Shown in pieces: positions 1-10,126 of a stretch of DNA of 64,000 nucleotides. The position numbers and the translations under genes were made by a program. Numbering within the stretch: the stretch's first letter is position 1; each line of letters starts with the position of its first letter. The stretch spans positions 62,001 to 126,000 of the forward strand of contig CAMPHF010000006.1 in NCBI GenBank assembly GCA_946885915.1, written 5' to 3'. Source of the DNA: an uncultured Idiomarina sp. (GTDB lineage: Bacteria; Pseudomonadota; Gammaproteobacteria; Enterobacterales; Alteromonadaceae). The notes below the pieces were generated by a model. It was given only the letters and a program-made list of their open reading frames with translations. It was not told the origin of the DNA and did not search any database.

Positions 1-1119
1 ACAATCTTCTGGCGCTGGGTGCTCCTTCAAATAACGCTCGAATAACACGTTATGAATAAAACCAGTATCACCTTCCCAGTTATCTTCTGGTTGTGGATCC
101 GATAACGCTACATGCCACTCAAAGTTATCGTTCTCGCGTTGCAGCATATCGAAGTCTTCAACATAGAACATTTCTTTCTTCGAACGCGCACCATACCAGA
201 AGCTCATCTTCCGCTTAGTGTTCAGACGACGGAGCTGGTCGAAAATGTGCGAACGCATTGGCGCCATACCAGCACCACCACCTACGAACACCATCTCTGC
301 ATCGGTATCTTTGGCGAAAAACTCACCAAATGGACCCGAAATCGTCACCTTGTCACCCGGCTTCAAGCTGAAGATATAAGAAGACATTTTACCCGCTGGC
401 AGGCTTAAGTTGTTGGGCGGCGGCGTTGCGCAGCGCACGTTCAACATAATAATGCCTTTTTCTTCTGGGTAATTCGCCATTGAATAAGCGCGAATGGTTT
501 CGTCATCAACTTTAGACTCTACGTCGAGGAAACCAAAGCGTTCCCAGTCACCACGGAATTTCTCTTCGATATCGAAATCGCGATATTTTACATGATGGGG
601 TGGCGCTTCAATTTGAATATAACCACCAGCACGGAAAGGTACTTCCTCGCCCTCAGGTAGCTGTACCACAAACTCTTTAATGAAGGTCGCAACATTATTG
701 TTCGACTTCACCGAGCAATCCCATTTACGAATACCGAATACCTCTTCAGGCAATTCGATTTTCATATTTTGCTTCACGTTCACCTGACAGGATAAACGGC
801 AGCCCTCACGAGCTTCTTTCTTGTTAATATGATCAAGTTCGGTGGGTAAGATATCACCGCCACCCTCTTTAATGATCACTCGGCACTGGCCACATGAACC
901 ACCACCACCACAAGCTGAAGATACGAAAATACCTGAATTCGCTAAAGCACCTAGCAGCTTGGTACCAGGTTGGGTCACGATTTTCTTATCTTCGTCATCG
1001 TTAATTAAAATTTCGACATCACCGCTTGGTACTAGCTTAGATTTTGCCATCATGATGATGGCAACCAACACTAATACGATTACGGTAAACATGCCTACGC
1101 CGAGAATAATCTCTTGCAT
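1..1119 (-). CDS. nqrF: Na+-translocating NADH:quinone reductase subunit F (C-terminus cut by window edge)
   Basis: This subunit is the NADH-oxidising entry point of the sodium-pumping NADH:ubiquinone oxidoreductase. It passes electrons from FAD to a 2Fe-2S cluster on the cytoplasmic face of the inner membrane. Reading leftward from an ATG at 1119, an N-terminal membrane helix (about residues 3-24) is followed by a ferredoxin domain with cluster cysteines C70, C76, C79 and C111. Then come the flavin-binding [11 protein letters not shown] motif and an NADH-binding [11 protein letters not shown] motif. 373 codons are present; the family is about 407 residues, so roughly 35 C-terminal residues lie outside the window. 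It is the last visible gene of nqrABCDEF. Whether apbE or nqrM follows cannot be seen. Identification is firm. Confidence 0.96.
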   Translation of the reverse strand, partial: MQEIILGVGMFTVIVLVLVAIIMMAKSKLVPSGDVEILINDDEDKKIVTQPGTKLLGALANSGIFVSSACGGGGSCGQCRVIIKEGGGDILPTELDHINKKEAREGCRLSCQVNVKQNMKIELPEEVFGIRKWDCSVKSNNNVATFIKEFVVQLPEGEEVPFRAGGYIQIEAPPHHVKYRDFDIEEKFRGDWERFGFLDVESKVDDETIRAYSMANYPEEKGIIMLNVRCATPPPNNLSLPAGKMSSYIFSLKPGDKVTISGPFGEFFAKDTDAEMVFVGGGAGMAPMRSHIFDQLRRLNTKRKMSFWYGARSKKEMFYVEDFDMLQRENDNFEWHVALSDPQPEDNWEGDTGFIHNVLFERYLKEHPAPEDC

Positions 1120-1158
1120 GGACTGTACCTCTACTATCCCGTTCGACCCGTTGTGAGC

Positions 1159-1767
1159 TTAAAGTGATACGCCAGAAAACGACATAAAGCCCAACCCGAT
1201 AAGACCTACCGCCATGAAAGTGGCGCCTAAGCCCCGCAATCCATCCGGAATGTCCGCATATTTTAACTTTTCACGTACCGCTGCAAGCGCCACGATAGCA
1301 AGTGCCCAACCAACGCCACTGCCGATGCCGTAGACAACCGATTCAGTGAAGTTATAGTTACGCTCTACCATGAATGATACGCCACCAAAAATAGCGCAGT
1401 TCACTGTAATCAGCGGTAAGAAAATACCCAGCGCGTTGTACAAAGGTGGGAAATATTTATCCAACGCCATTTCCAAAATTTGTACCAGCGCGGCAATCAC
1501 ACCAATGAAAGTCAAAAAGCGTAAAAAGCTTAGGTCGGCATCAGGAAAGCCTGCCCAATCTAATGCGCCCGGCGCCAAAATACCGTGGTAGACCAAGTTA
1601 TTGACTGGGACAGAAATCCCCAGTACCACGACTACCGCAATACCAAGACCAAAGGCGGTGGTGACTTTTTTGGATACTGCCAAGAACGTACACATGCCCA
1701 AGAAAAATGACAGTGCCAAGTTTTCAACGAATACCGCTTTTACAAATAAGCTAATGTAAGCTTCCAT
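1159..1767 (-). CDS. nqrE: Na+-translocating NADH:quinone reductase subunit E
   Basis: NqrE is one of the two homologous six-helix membrane subunits (with NqrD) that form the core of the Nqr sodium pump and help bind an intramembrane iron centre. The 202-residue protein is almost wholly hydrophobic and has the family start [16 protein letters not shown] and the [13 protein letters not shown] helix containing the conserved cysteine. A second conserved cysteine lies in the VNCAIFGG segment. Length matches the family (about 198-202). It lies 6 nt downstream of nqrD and 39 nt upstream of nqrF, so it is certainly co-transcribed. Confidence 0.97.
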   Translation of the reverse strand: MEAYISLFVKAVFVENLALSFFLGMCTFLAVSKKVTTAFGLGIAVVVVLGISVPVNNLVYHGILAPGALDWAGFPDADLSFLRFLTFIGVIAALVQILEMALDKYFPPLYNALGIFLPLITVNCAIFGGVSFMVERNYNFTESVVYGIGSGVGWALAIVALAAVREKLKYADIPDGLRGLGATFMAVGLIGLGFMSFSGVSL

Positions 1768-1773
1768 GTCGGT

Positions 1774-2406
1774 TTACTCCTTTGGCTCAACTTGCTCCGG
1801 GCGGAACGTACGAAGTACCCAGATAATACCGCCGATAATAAAGAACGCACTCGGTGGCAATACCAAAAGACCGACTGGTTGATACCAGCCACCCTCTGCA
1901 GCTAGTGGCAGAATTTGCGCACCGAACAAGCTGCCAGAGCCAAACAGTTCGCGGAAAAAGCCAACCACTAACAAAATGAACGAGTAACCTAAACCGTTAC
2001 CGATACCGTCTAAGAACGACATCATGGGCGGACTCTTCATCGCATAAGCTTCAGCGCGGCCCATCACGATACAGTTGGTAATAATCAAACCAACGAATAC
2101 CGACAATTCTTTAGCGACGCTATATGCGTAGGCTCGCAGTACCTGATCCACCACGATAACCAAGCTCGCAATAATCGTCATTTGCACGATAATCCGTACG
2201 CTTGATGGAATGTGGTTACGGATGAGTGAGATAAACAGGTTTGAGAACGCTGTTACCAAAGTCAACGCAATACACATTACCACGGTATTTTCCATCTTCG
2301 ACGTTACCGCCAAAGCAGAACAGATACCTAGAATTTGTAAGGCAATTGGGTTGTTCGCAAAAATCGGCCCGAATAAGACCTCTTTAATCTCTTTGCTGCT
2401 AGCCAT
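1774..2406 (-). CDS. nqrD: Na+-translocating NADH:quinone reductase subunit D
   Basis: NqrD is the partner of NqrE in the membrane core of the Na+-pumping NADH dehydrogenase. The 210-residue protein has about six hydrophobic segments, and the [13 protein letters not shown] and [15 protein letters not shown] segments carry the conserved cysteines expected for the intramembrane iron site. Its start codon overlaps the end of nqrC by 8 nt, indicating translational coupling. It resembles NqrE and the RnfE/RnfA proteins, but the operon context makes it NqrD. Confidence 0.97.
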   Translation of the reverse strand: MASSKEIKEVLFGPIFANNPIALQILGICSALAVTSKMENTVVMCIALTLVTAFSNLFISLIRNHIPSSVRIIVQMTIIASLVIVVDQVLRAYAYSVAKELSVFVGLIITNCIVMGRAEAYAMKSPPMMSFLDGIGNGLGYSFILLVVGFFRELFGSGSLFGAQILPLAAEGGWYQPVGLLVLPPSAFFIIGGIIWVLRTFRPEQVEPKE

Positions 2407-3187
2407 TCGTCAGCTCCCCTTTACGAATTTTGTCTAACATAGGGCCGTAAGCTTGGTCGCTGAACCAAAACTGGATTAGGTTCTCGACGCCGTTACTAGT
2501 CAGTGTCGCACCTGATAGAGCATCAATATCATGCGCTTCACTGGTGGCATTTTTGGTGACATCAATGGCCACTTGCTCACCACTTTCAGCGTAAATTTCT
2601 TTACCCCGCCAGCTGGCAACCCAACGTGGGTTTTGAATTTCGCCACCAAGTCCCGGAGTTTCAGCGTGCTCATAGAAGTTGATACCACGGACGGTATTAA
2701 CGTCGCTTTCCAGCGCCATTAAGCCGTACATGATGCCCCACAAGCCGTAGCCACGAATGTGTAGCACCACGGTTTCCAACTCACCCGCTTCATTATTAAT
2801 GAAGTAAACTTGGGTGATATTCTCTAAGCGCCCAATGCCGGCTTCATCTTCGGCTTTGGTTAAACTTTCACTCAATTCGGCATCACGCGCGGCGGCGCGA
2901 ATATCAAACTGAATAGCCGGTTGGCCTGCAAAGCTGTCCATCACTTCGAGTGTATCGAGGTTCACCAACTTGGTTTCAACCCGTTGCTCAAACAACTCCA
3001 CCACATTGGTATCCGGCTGTAATAAACCTGCTGCATCGAGCACGTTACGCTGCATATCTAATGCTGCATTACGCTGTTGCATTGGCTTAAAACCAACCGC
3101 AGAACCCGCGACGATAACCGCACACACTAGACAGAGTGCGACCACGACAAATAGCGTTTTCCCTAAAGATTCATTTTTGTTAGACAT
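2399..3187 (-). CDS. nqrC: Na+-translocating NADH:quinone reductase subunit C
   Basis: NqrC carries a covalently bound FMN on a periplasmic domain and relays electrons within the Nqr complex. One N-terminal membrane helix (about residues 10-33) is followed by the FMN-binding domain. The flavinylation motif SGAT is visible near the C-terminus, with the acceptor threonine at about residue 228. The flavin is attached by ApbE, whose gene is not in this window. Length (262) is normal for the family. The gene overlaps nqrB upstream by 8 nt and nqrD downstream by 8 nt. Confidence 0.97.
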   Translation of the reverse strand: MSNKNESLGKTLFVVVALCLVCAVIVAGSAVGFKPMQQRNAALDMQRNVLDAAGLLQPDTNVVELFEQRVETKLVNLDTLEVMDSFAGQPAIQFDIRAAARDAELSESLTKAEDEAGIGRLENITQVYFINNEAGELETVVLHIRGYGLWGIMYGLMALESDVNTVRGINFYEHAETPGLGGEIQNPRWVASWRGKEIYAESGEQVAIDVTKNATSEAHDIDALSGATLTSNGVENLIQFWFSDQAYGPMLDKIRKGELTNG

Positions 3188-4385
3188 TACGTGCCAACCT
3201 CCGCTTCACGTTTGCCTGCACCACGAAATGGTCAAACAGTGGCGCAAAGACGTTGGCAAACAGAATCGCCAACATAATACCTTCTGGGTAGGCTGGGTTG
3301 ATCACGCGAATCAATACCGTCATCAAACCAATCAGCAAGCCGTAGGCAAATTTACCGCTATTGGTAAAGGATGCAGAAACAGGGTCTGTCGCCATAAACA
3401 TCATACCGAACGCAAATCCGCCCAGCACTAAATGCCAGTACCAAGGCATGGCGAACATTGGGTTGGTATCGCTACCAATAAAGTTCAACAGACCTGAGAA
3501 CAGCACCATACCGACAAACACACCACTGACAATGCGCCATGACGCAATGCGGAAGTAAATAAGCGCTAAGCCACCGATCAAAATCATCAGCGTGGAGACT
3601 TCACCCATCGACCCTTGAATGTTACCCAAGAAAGCGTCCCACCAAGCAGCCGTATTACCGTAATCCAATTCGCCAAGGGCTGATTGGCCAAGGTAAGTGG
3701 CGCCAGAGAAACCATCAACAGCGGTCCACACTTGGTCGCCAGACATTTGCGCAGGGTAAGTGAAATACAAGAACGCCCGACCGGTTAGGGCTGGGTTTAA
3801 GAAGTTACGCCCAGTCCCCCCAAAGATTTCTTTACCGATAACAATACCGAAGGTGATACCTAAGGCAGCTTGCCACAGCGGCAAAGTTGGCGGCAGAATC
3901 AGGGTGAACAGAACCGAAGTGACGAAGAAGCCTTCGTTTACTTCATGCTTCCGAACCGAAGCAAATAGCACTTCCCAGAACCCACCAACGGCAAATACGA
4001 TCGCGTAGAGAGGGAAGAAGAAGCAGGCACCGTACCACATTTTGCTGCCCCAGCCGGATTGCTCCGTCAGGCTGCCACCAAGCAATTCAAATAAGCCTAC
4101 TTGCCAAATATCAGGCAAGGCGCCGTTACCAGCCGCAAGGGCCATGGCAGCTTGGTTACCAATGTTGTACATACCCCAGAACATTGCTGGGAAGGTCATC
4201 AACCATACAAAAATCATGATCCGTTTCAAATCAACGTTATCACGAACGTGGGTTGCAGCTTTCGTTACCTTGCCTGGCGTATACAAAATTGTAGCCACGG
4301 CCTCATATAGGGCGTACCACTTTTCGTATTTGCCGCCTTTTTCAAAGCTTGGCTCAATTTTTTCGAGATAGTTTTTTAAGCTCAT
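3180..4385 (-). CDS. nqrB: Na+-translocating NADH:quinone reductase subunit B
   Basis: NqrB is the large membrane subunit of the sodium-pumping NADH dehydrogenase. It holds a covalent FMN and riboflavin and takes part in quinone reduction and Na+ translocation. The 401-residue sequence contains the SGAT flavinylation motif with the acceptor threonine at about residue 230. Multiple membrane segments run from about residue 55 to the C-terminus, and the [13 protein letters not shown] loop is well conserved. It starts 3 nt after the nqrA stop and overlaps nqrC by 8 nt. Confidence 0.97.
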   Translation of the reverse strand: MSLKNYLEKIEPSFEKGGKYEKWYALYEAVATILYTPGKVTKAATHVRDNVDLKRIMIFVWLMTFPAMFWGMYNIGNQAAMALAAGNGALPDIWQVGLFELLGGSLTEQSGWGSKMWYGACFFFPLYAIVFAVGGFWEVLFASVRKHEVNEGFFVTSVLFTLILPPTLPLWQAALGITFGIVIGKEIFGGTGRNFLNPALTGRAFLYFTYPAQMSGDQVWTAVDGFSGATYLGQSALGELDYGNTAAWWDAFLGNIQGSMGEVSTLMILIGGLALIYFRIASWRIVSGVFVGMVLFSGLLNFIGSDTNPMFAMPWYWHLVLGGFAFGMMFMATDPVSASFTNSGKFAYGLLIGLMTVLIRVINPAYPEGIMLAILFANVFAPLFDHFVVQANVKRRLARNV

Positions 4386-4388
4386 CGA

Positions 4389-5729
4389 TTAGCCCTCTTT
4401 CTCGATCGACGTCAGGGCATTACGCAACTCAATTCCGTAGTCGTATTTGCCTGGACACACATAGGTACAAAGCGCTAAATCTTCTTCATCTAGCTCTAAG
4501 CAACCCAACCGCTGCGCGCCATCGGTATCGCCTGACAATAAATCACGCAACAAAATGGTGGGCAGAATATCTAGTGGCATGACCCGCTCGTAGTTGCCGA
4601 TTGGCACCATGGCCCGATCAGAGCCATTGGTCGAGGTGGTCATGTCATATGCTTTTTTCGGCGCTAAGTGCCCCGCATAAGCACGAGTAATTGAGTGTTG
4701 GTCGAAGCCAGCGCGGATCCAGCCAAACAATTTCTTCTCGTGACCTTCACGCAATACGCTCACTTGATTGTGGAAGCGACCTAACCAACGATGGGCATCA
4801 TCTGCACGGGTACCGTTAAGGACCGAGCCAGAGATAATCCGCAACTCGCCGTCAGTTAACTCACCTTGTGTGAGTTCATGTAAGTCAGCACCAAGACGAG
4901 TGCGCAATAGGCGTGGTTGCTTCACTGCTGGACCACCTAACGCGACCACTCGGTCGGTAAAGATTTCACCAGTGGTGAACAACTTACCGTACGCGATCAC
5001 GTCTTGATAACCAATGTGCCAAACGCGTTTCGCAGCACTCACTGGCGCCAAGAAATGAATATGAGTACCAACCAAACCAGCAGGATGTGGTCCAGCAAAG
5101 CTCTCAATCTGTACTTCAGCATCGCCAGTGTCTAGTTCAGCATCTGCCGCTTTGGTGACAAAAACTTTACCGTCGGTTAGCTGCTTTAACACTTTCAAAC
5201 CGTCAACAAAAGCTTGTTGCTGCTCGGCAATCACCAATAGCGGGTCGCCTGCCAATGGATTGGTATCCATGCAGTTCACAAAAATGGCAACTGGAGTTGA
5301 GTCGAGTTTCGGAGAACGGCTAAACGGACGGGTACGGAGTGCTGTCCACTGACCAGAGTCAACCAACGTCGCTTGTACTTGTTCGCGCGTTAGGCTCGTC
5401 AGTTTGGCACTGTCGACCGCATCAAAAGTGACCTGCTCGTCGCCGCTGACTTCAATCACCACGGCTTGCAGCACACGGCGTGCGCCACGCAAGACATCTT
5501 TCACTTTACCAGCAGCAGGCGCAGTAAATTTAACGCCAGGGTTTTTCTTATCTTCGAATAACACCTGACCTTTTTTTACTACATCGCCAACCTGAACTGC
5601 CATGGTTGGCCGCATGCCTACATACTCTTCGCCCAGAACAGCAACCGTAGTCACGGCTTTACCATTCTCGATAGTTTGCTGAGGAGCTCCCTTGATGGGG
5701 ATATCCAGACCTCTTTTAATCGTAATCAT
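4389..5729 (-). CDS. nqrA: Na+-translocating NADH:quinone reductase subunit A
   Basis: NqrA is the peripheral cytoplasmic subunit of the Nqr sodium pump and the first gene of the operon. It has no membrane helices. It is recognised by the N-terminus [16 protein letters not shown] and by a C-terminal region with CPGKYDYG, shared with the RnfC family. I chose the ATG at 5729 because the family begins with this motif, giving 446 residues. An in-frame GTG at 5741 would add four residues, and neither start has a strong Shine-Dalgarno sequence. The operon promoter should lie in the roughly 210 nt up to fabV, but I could not assign it with confidence. Confidence 0.96.
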   Translation of the reverse strand: MITIKRGLDIPIKGAPQQTIENGKAVTTVAVLGEEYVGMRPTMAVQVGDVVKKGQVLFEDKKNPGVKFTAPAAGKVKDVLRGARRVLQAVVIEVSGDEQVTFDAVDSAKLTSLTREQVQATLVDSGQWTALRTRPFSRSPKLDSTPVAIFVNCMDTNPLAGDPLLVIAEQQQAFVDGLKVLKQLTDGKVFVTKAADAELDTGDAEVQIESFAGPHPAGLVGTHIHFLAPVSAAKRVWHIGYQDVIAYGKLFTTGEIFTDRVVALGGPAVKQPRLLRTRLGADLHELTQGELTDGELRIISGSVLNGTRADDAHRWLGRFHNQVSVLREGHEKKLFGWIRAGFDQHSITRAYAGHLAPKKAYDMTTSTNGSDRAMVPIGNYERVMPLDILPTILLRDLLSGDTDGAQRLGCLELDEEDLALCTYVCPGKYDYGIELRNALTSIEKEG

Positions 5730-5892
5730 ACGCGTTTGCACTACTCGTTAGGGAAGATTAATCATCATCAGTCTGACGACTGAAAACCTGAGAAATCAAT
5801 AAGTTATCGCGCAAACACACCGCGGAAATTGGCCAGTTCACGCGCACAACAAATCTTGTGTTTAACCTAGGGCGCAAATTTTAGCATTAGAA

Positions 5893-5918
5893 TGCGCCTT
5901 GTTGCCACACAAGGCGCA
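5893..5918 (-). terminator. Hairpin downstream of fabV (possible terminator)
   Basis: A 9-bp inverted repeat (TGCGCCTTG / CAAGGCGCA) with an 8-nt loop lies about 30 nt beyond the fabV stop codon on the minus strand, between fabV and nqrA. It is followed only by a short U-poor ATTCTAA stretch, so intrinsic termination would be inefficient. It could instead be a stabilising 3' end for fabV mRNA. Confidence 0.4.
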
Positions 5919-5949
5919 GAAATAATCCTAATTTTGCTGTGGATTTTTC

Positions 5950-7128
5950 CTACCACCCCACTACAGGGTCAATATCGGCTTCGTAATCGACCTGATCGAA
6001 GCCAAATCCGAATAAATGCAAGAATTGTTGATGGTATTCCCGATAGTCTGCCAACTCATGGAAGTTTGCTTGGGTAACTTGATCCCACAAAGCCTCAATT
6101 TCCGCTTGCGTAGCGTCGTTGGTTTCCTTGCCATCCATCCGTAATCGATGTGCCTCATCTAGGCTTGGCTGCGGGTTATATAGCCCCTCGGTAAATAACC
6201 GGTAAATCTGTTCAATACAGCCCTCATGGGTACCCGCTTTTTTCATTACCCCGTACATTAAAGAAATATACAGTGGCATGACCGGAATCGCCGAGCTAGC
6301 TTGAGTGACGAGAGCCTTTAACGAGGAAACATAAGCTTTCATATCGAGGGTTTGATAATTTTGACGAATTGTCGCTGCAGCCCGGTCAAGGTCCTCTTTG
6401 GCTTTACCAATTGTGGCATGACCATAAATTGGCCAAGTAAGCTTTTTGCCGATGTATGTATAGGCAGTGGTCTGACAGCCTTTGGCAAGCACACCTGCAG
6501 CACTGAGTTGGTCGATCCAACGCTCCCAATCCTCGCCGCCCATTACTTTTACGGTTTGCGCAATTTCATCATCGGTAGCCGGATCTAGGGTAATTTCATG
6601 CACTAAATCTTTATCGGTATCGTAAGTTTTGGTGCTGTAGCTTTTGCCGATTGGCTTTAAAGTAGAACTAAATACTTGCTCTGATAGCGGATCTTTGCGC
6701 TTTGGCGAGGCAAGGCTATAAACCACCAAATCTACTTGTCCCAAATCGGCTTTGATTTGCTCGATAACGCGTTGCTTCATCTCATCCGAGAAAGCATCTC
6801 CATTAAGAGTGTGCGCATATAAATCTGCTTGGCCAGCAGCACGGTGAAAAGCCGCGGTATTGTACCAACCTGCGGTGCCCGTTTTTTTCTCGGTCGGCTC
6901 TTTCTCAAAACAAACGCCAAGCGTTTTCGCGCCACTACCGAAGGCAGCAGTAATTCGTGAAGCCAACCCATAGCCAGTTGAACACCCGATCACCAACACC
7001 CGTTGCGGACCGTTGGCAACTTTAGGTTGCTGCTTAATATAGTTAATTTGCTGTTGGACATTTTCAGCGCAACCAACTGGATGCGCATTGGTGCAGATAA
7101 AGCCGCGAATCTTGGGTTTAATTACCAT
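5950..7128 (-). CDS. fabV: Enoyl-ACP reductase FabV (trans-2-enoyl-ACP reductase, NADH)
   Basis: FabV catalyses the last step of each fatty-acid elongation cycle, the NADH-dependent reduction of trans-2-enoyl-ACP, in the cytoplasm. It belongs to the short-chain dehydrogenase superfamily but is larger than FabI. The 392-residue length and N-terminus MVIKPKIRGFICTNAHPVGC are diagnostic. The nucleotide-binding region VLVIGCSTGYGLASRI is at about residues 44-60. The catalytic pair in the family's Y-x8-K spacing is Y235 and K244. FabV enzymes are known for low sensitivity to triclosan. It is preceded by an AGGGA ribosome binding site and stands alone, without other fab genes. Confidence 0.96.
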   Translation of the reverse strand: MVIKPKIRGFICTNAHPVGCAENVQQQINYIKQQPKVANGPQRVLVIGCSTGYGLASRITAAFGSGAKTLGVCFEKEPTEKKTGTAGWYNTAAFHRAAGQADLYAHTLNGDAFSDEMKQRVIEQIKADLGQVDLVVYSLASPKRKDPLSEQVFSSTLKPIGKSYSTKTYDTDKDLVHEITLDPATDDEIAQTVKVMGGEDWERWIDQLSAAGVLAKGCQTTAYTYIGKKLTWPIYGHATIGKAKEDLDRAAATIRQNYQTLDMKAYVSSLKALVTQASSAIPVMPLYISLMYGVMKKAGTHEGCIEQIYRLFTEGLYNPQPSLDEAHRLRMDGKETNDATQAEIEALWDQVTQANFHELADYREYHQQFLHLFGFGFDQVDYEADIDPVVGW

Positions 7129-7216
7129 GTGCTGTTCCCTGTTTCAGATCATTGTCATGAATATTATGCCTAGTGTAACCGACATTATCCCTACAACACA
7201 TCTGAGTTCAGTGATT

Positions 7217-7576
7217 TCAGCTTGATGATACTGAAGTTTTTGGCGCTTTTGGGGTTCTTTTACTACCGCCCAAACACGGCGGAGACAGCGGTACATCGCC
7301 AAATAGGTCATGCCATTCGGTTTGGGTATAAGTATGTAGTGCAAGCGCATGAATTTTTTGCTGGAGCTCCTCCGCTAACACTTTGTGTACAGCGCGATGT
7401 CGCTGCAGTAAACGTTGGCCATGAAACTTTTGACTAACGAGCACCACTTTAAAGTGTGATTCGGCACCCGGGTTAGCTCGCCCAGTACCATGCATGTGGC
7501 TCTCATTAATTACCTCTAGATGCTGAGGTTCAAAGGCCGCCATTAACTTGTCCTCGATTGCCAAAAAGACTGACAT
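7217..7576 (-). CDS. bolA: BolA family transcriptional regulator / Fe-S assembly partner
   Basis: BolA proteins are small cytoplasmic proteins that work with monothiol glutaredoxins in iron-sulfur cluster trafficking and can also bind DNA. The core is visible as HLEVINESHMHGTGRANPGAESHFKV, with the conserved helix and loop, then a RHRAVHKVL helix and a C-terminal IHALALHTYT strand. At 119 residues it is slightly long, because a Ser/Pro/Lys-rich tail of about 25 residues follows the fold. It lies upstream of fabV on the same strand with an 88-nt gap. The BolA subfamily is likely but not proven. Confidence 0.9.
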   Translation of the reverse strand: MSVFLAIEDKLMAAFEPQHLEVINESHMHGTGRANPGAESHFKVVLVSQKFHGQRLLQRHRAVHKVLAEELQQKIHALALHTYTQTEWHDLFGDVPLSPPCLGGSKRTPKAPKTSVSSS

Positions 7577-7696
7577 GAGTGGTTACTCCTCAATATGAAT
7601 GCGACATTTTTAGTGTAGTGCCTGATTCCATCTGGTGGGGGAATAATCTTGGGATTTTTACGAAATGGAGCCTATGTCTATGACCACAAAGCGGAT

Positions 7697-8212
7697 TTAG
7701 CGGAGACTGTCGACGCCAACCAAACAGACTTCTCGTAAGCCGTTTAACTGCGCAATGATACTAAACACTTGTGGCGCATCTGCAGTTGCTGGGGCTACCG
7801 CGCGATAATACTGCGCGCTCACCGTACCATTTTCTTGCCATAGCAAAATGTCATGCTCTTCGTAGAGCTGCTGTAACACCAGCAGTCCGTCTCTGCGATA
7901 GGGTGGGAATGCAGTCACCGATTCCGTTAACCGCCAAAGCCGCAACTCGGCAGCCTCTGCAAGCAGGTTTTCGTTAGTCCGATCGCGGCAAAATGAAATC
8001 TGAATACGCTCGCTAGAGAGTTGCCATTGGTCGTTAGGCAATAGTTGTTGATCAAGCACTAACACCAGCCGCTCTGTGTCAGCAGGGTTTGCTGTATAAG
8101 CACCTCGGCCGTCACCACACGCACTCAGCGCGACCCCAGCAAGTGCGCTTAAGCCCAACCACGCGAGTATGTTCAGGGTTTTAGTCAGTTGCTGCGAAGA
8201 GAGAATCATCAT
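7697..8212 (-). CDS. Putative lipoprotein of unknown function
   Basis: I do not recognise this family. The predicted 171-residue product begins with a signal peptide whose lipobox (LSAC, lipidated cysteine at about residue 32) marks it as a lipoprotein. After cleavage there is a mainly polar domain with no motif I can name. The open frame extends upstream to 8332, but the extra residues would push the signal peptide inside the protein. The start is therefore placed at one of the two adjacent ATG codons at 8212/8209. It lies upstream of the bolA-like gene with a gap of about 120 nt. Confidence 0.6.
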   Translation of the reverse strand: MMILSSQQLTKTLNILAWLGLSALAGVALSACGDGRGAYTANPADTERLVLVLDQQLLPNDQWQLSSERIQISFCRDRTNENLLAEAAELRLWRLTESVTAFPPYRRDGLLVLQQLYEEHDILLWQENGTVSAQYYRAVAPATADAPQVFSIIAQLNGLREVCLVGVDSLR

Positions 8213-8644
8213 GATAGGTTTACCGCAATAGTCATGCGTACATCTTACGTGGCCAACATCGCGGCCGCAACCACTTGTCCGCACCATAACGACTGGCGCC
8301 AAGCGATGGTTGTAGAAACATCCGTGTTGCACGCGCTGCGGTGGTATCCGTTCCTACAACGCGCTTCCCTCAGCTAAGAATTATATTTAATTGTTAAATT
8401 ACGTCAACAATAAATATAAACATTTTTTTAATTGAGGCTATTTACGTGCAGCTCAACCACTGCACGGCGGAGCCTCAACTAAGCACAGATCGCCGCGCCG
8501 CAACTGAGCAAATATTAGCTTTTCAACCGCGATTTTCGCTTACACCCGCAGCAGCGATTCTGCTATGCTCCTGTTCATCAAATTTTCAACCGTGCGCTAC
8601 GCGTTGTTTTTAGACAAAAATCACACAGACAACAATTACAAAAC
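8213..8644. other. Gene-free interval with an AT-rich inverted repeat
   Basis: This 432-bp divergent interval separates the lipoprotein gene from the Wzi-like gene. The only structure I see is an AT-rich imperfect inverted repeat at 8383-8417. Its arms ATATTTAATTGTT and AACAATAAATAT are separated by 10 nt and match except for one missing base. This could be an operator for a dimeric regulator or part of an upstream activating region. I could not assign promoters with confidence. Confidence 0.4.
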
Positions 8645-10126
8645 ATGACATCGGTACTGCATCATTTGTTCCAATTAACGCGGCGCAGGCTTAGCAGCGC
8701 AGCCATTTCTCGCATCGCCAGCGTGCTGCTGCTGGTGAGTGTAGTGCAACCGCACGCCTACGCCTCGCCTTGGCTGGAAGCCGATGATGCGGATCTTCGG
8801 CAAAGTTTACTCACACTCGCTAATGCCGGGCTAATTACTGTACCTGTGAATACTTATCCGCTGCCCTGGCGGGCGATAATGGCTGATGTTGAGCAGTTAA
8901 AAGTACAGCAGTTATCCCCTCATTTGCAGTTTGCGGTGAGTCACCTAAGACACTATTTATACCAAGCCCAATATGGCGCACAGACCTCCATTATGTTGAG
9001 CGGTCACAGCGAGGAACTGCCCTTAGCTGACTTCGGCAGTGCGTTTTATGAACGCGGTAATATCGCCGTACAACGTAACTTTATTGGCACCAATTGGGCA
9101 GCGCGGGTACAAGTAAATCAACGCTTTGAACCCTTTGCAGAAGATCAAGATACAACCTTTGATGGTAGTTATTTGGCGGCAAAACTCGGCGATTGGGTGA
9201 TCAGCATCGACGCCCTCCCGTTGTGGTGGGGGCCAGGCCAAGATAGTGCTTTGGTCATGTCGACCAACGCTCGGCCATTAGAAAAGCTTCAGCTTTCGCA
9301 GTTTCGCGCTAAACCATTTGCTTGGACCGGCACAGAGTGGCTTGGGCCATTAAGTTTTACCACCTTCGTGGCACGCTTGGACCCTGACCGCCAGGATGTA
9401 GAAGACAGCTATTTATGGGGCGCTCGACTCACCAGCCGCCCATTACCTGCGCTGGAGCTAGGGCTAAGTCACGCCCTGCAATTTGGCGGTGACAAGCTGG
9501 ACCCGCTAACTAATATGAGTAGCTCGGTAAACCGCAACAACCTGCTGGGTATCGATGCGCGTTATAGTTTCTCTAACTATTATGGTACTGGTGCGGTTTA
9601 CGCAGAATTAGCCTCCGACACTGCCGCCAGTCTCGCGGATTCAGCTTGGTTAGTCGGGGTGGAGTGGCATCAGGGCGACGCCAATGTCATGCAAAGCTGG
9701 TTTATCGAGCTAACCGACACCCTGGCAGCCTGCCAAAGTGATGCGACCCGGGCCGGCAATTGTCTATACGAACATGTTGATTATGTGCAAGGTTATCGAC
9801 ATTTCGAACAGAGCATTGGTAGTCAATATGATACCGATACCAAAGCCGTCACGCTGGGCTTCCGTTGGTACGATAGCGCCGCCAACGGCTGGCAAGGTAA
9901 GCTACGTTACATCCTGTTTAACCGCGACAATAGCCAACCTAATCGCGGTGGCCACCCATATTTCGCACAAGCGACCGAACGTCAACAAATCGACTTTGGT
10001 CGCATTCAAGGCCTCTTAGGTGGGTTACTTAAAGTAAATCTACAGGCTTGGCGTGACCAACCTCGCGGCCAAGCCTGGCAAGACCTTGAATGGGGCGGCT
10101 CAATCAGTTGGGAGTGGCGCTTCTAA
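8645..10126 (+). CDS. Capsule assembly Wzi-like outer membrane protein
   Basis: The product resembles the Wzi/Caps_assemb_Wzi family of outer-membrane beta-barrels, of which E. coli Wzi is a surface lectin for capsular polysaccharide. An N-terminal signal peptide (about residues 20-41, ending near AYA) is followed by an alpha-helical section. The conserved tract ALPLWWGPGQDSALV is at about residues 190-205. Alternating aromatic/polar strands then run to a C-terminal WEWRF, the aromatic end typical of outer-membrane barrels. No capsule biosynthesis genes lie nearby, so its ligand is unknown. There is no clear ribosome binding site before the ATG. Its last 27 nt overlap the end of pqiC on the other strand. 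Confidence 0.82.
   Translation: MTSVLHHLFQLTRRRLSSAAISRIASVLLLVSVVQPHAYASPWLEADDADLRQSLLTLANAGLITVPVNTYPLPWRAIMADVEQLKVQQLSPHLQFAVSHLRHYLYQAQYGAQTSIMLSGHSEELPLADFGSAFYERGNIAVQRNFIGTNWAARVQVNQRFEPFAEDQDTTFDGSYLAAKLGDWVISIDALPLWWGPGQDSALVMSTNARPLEKLQLSQFRAKPFAWTGTEWLGPLSFTTFVARLDPDRQDVEDSYLWGARLTSRPLPALELGLSHALQFGGDKLDPLTNMSSSVNRNNLLGIDARYSFSNYYGTGAVYAELASDTAASLADSAWLVGVEWHQGDANVMQSWFIELTDTLAACQSDATRAGNCLYEHVDYVQGYRHFEQSIGSQYDTDTKAVTLGFRWYDSAANGWQGKLRYILFNRDNSQPNRGGHPYFAQATERQQIDFGRIQGLLGGLLKVNLQAWRDQPRGQAWQDLEWGGSISWEWRF

Noticed and set aside
8189..8377. A short plus-strand frame upstream of the Wzi-like gene
   Set aside because: It has no ribosome binding site, atypical composition, and lies across the start of the lipoprotein gene on the other strand.
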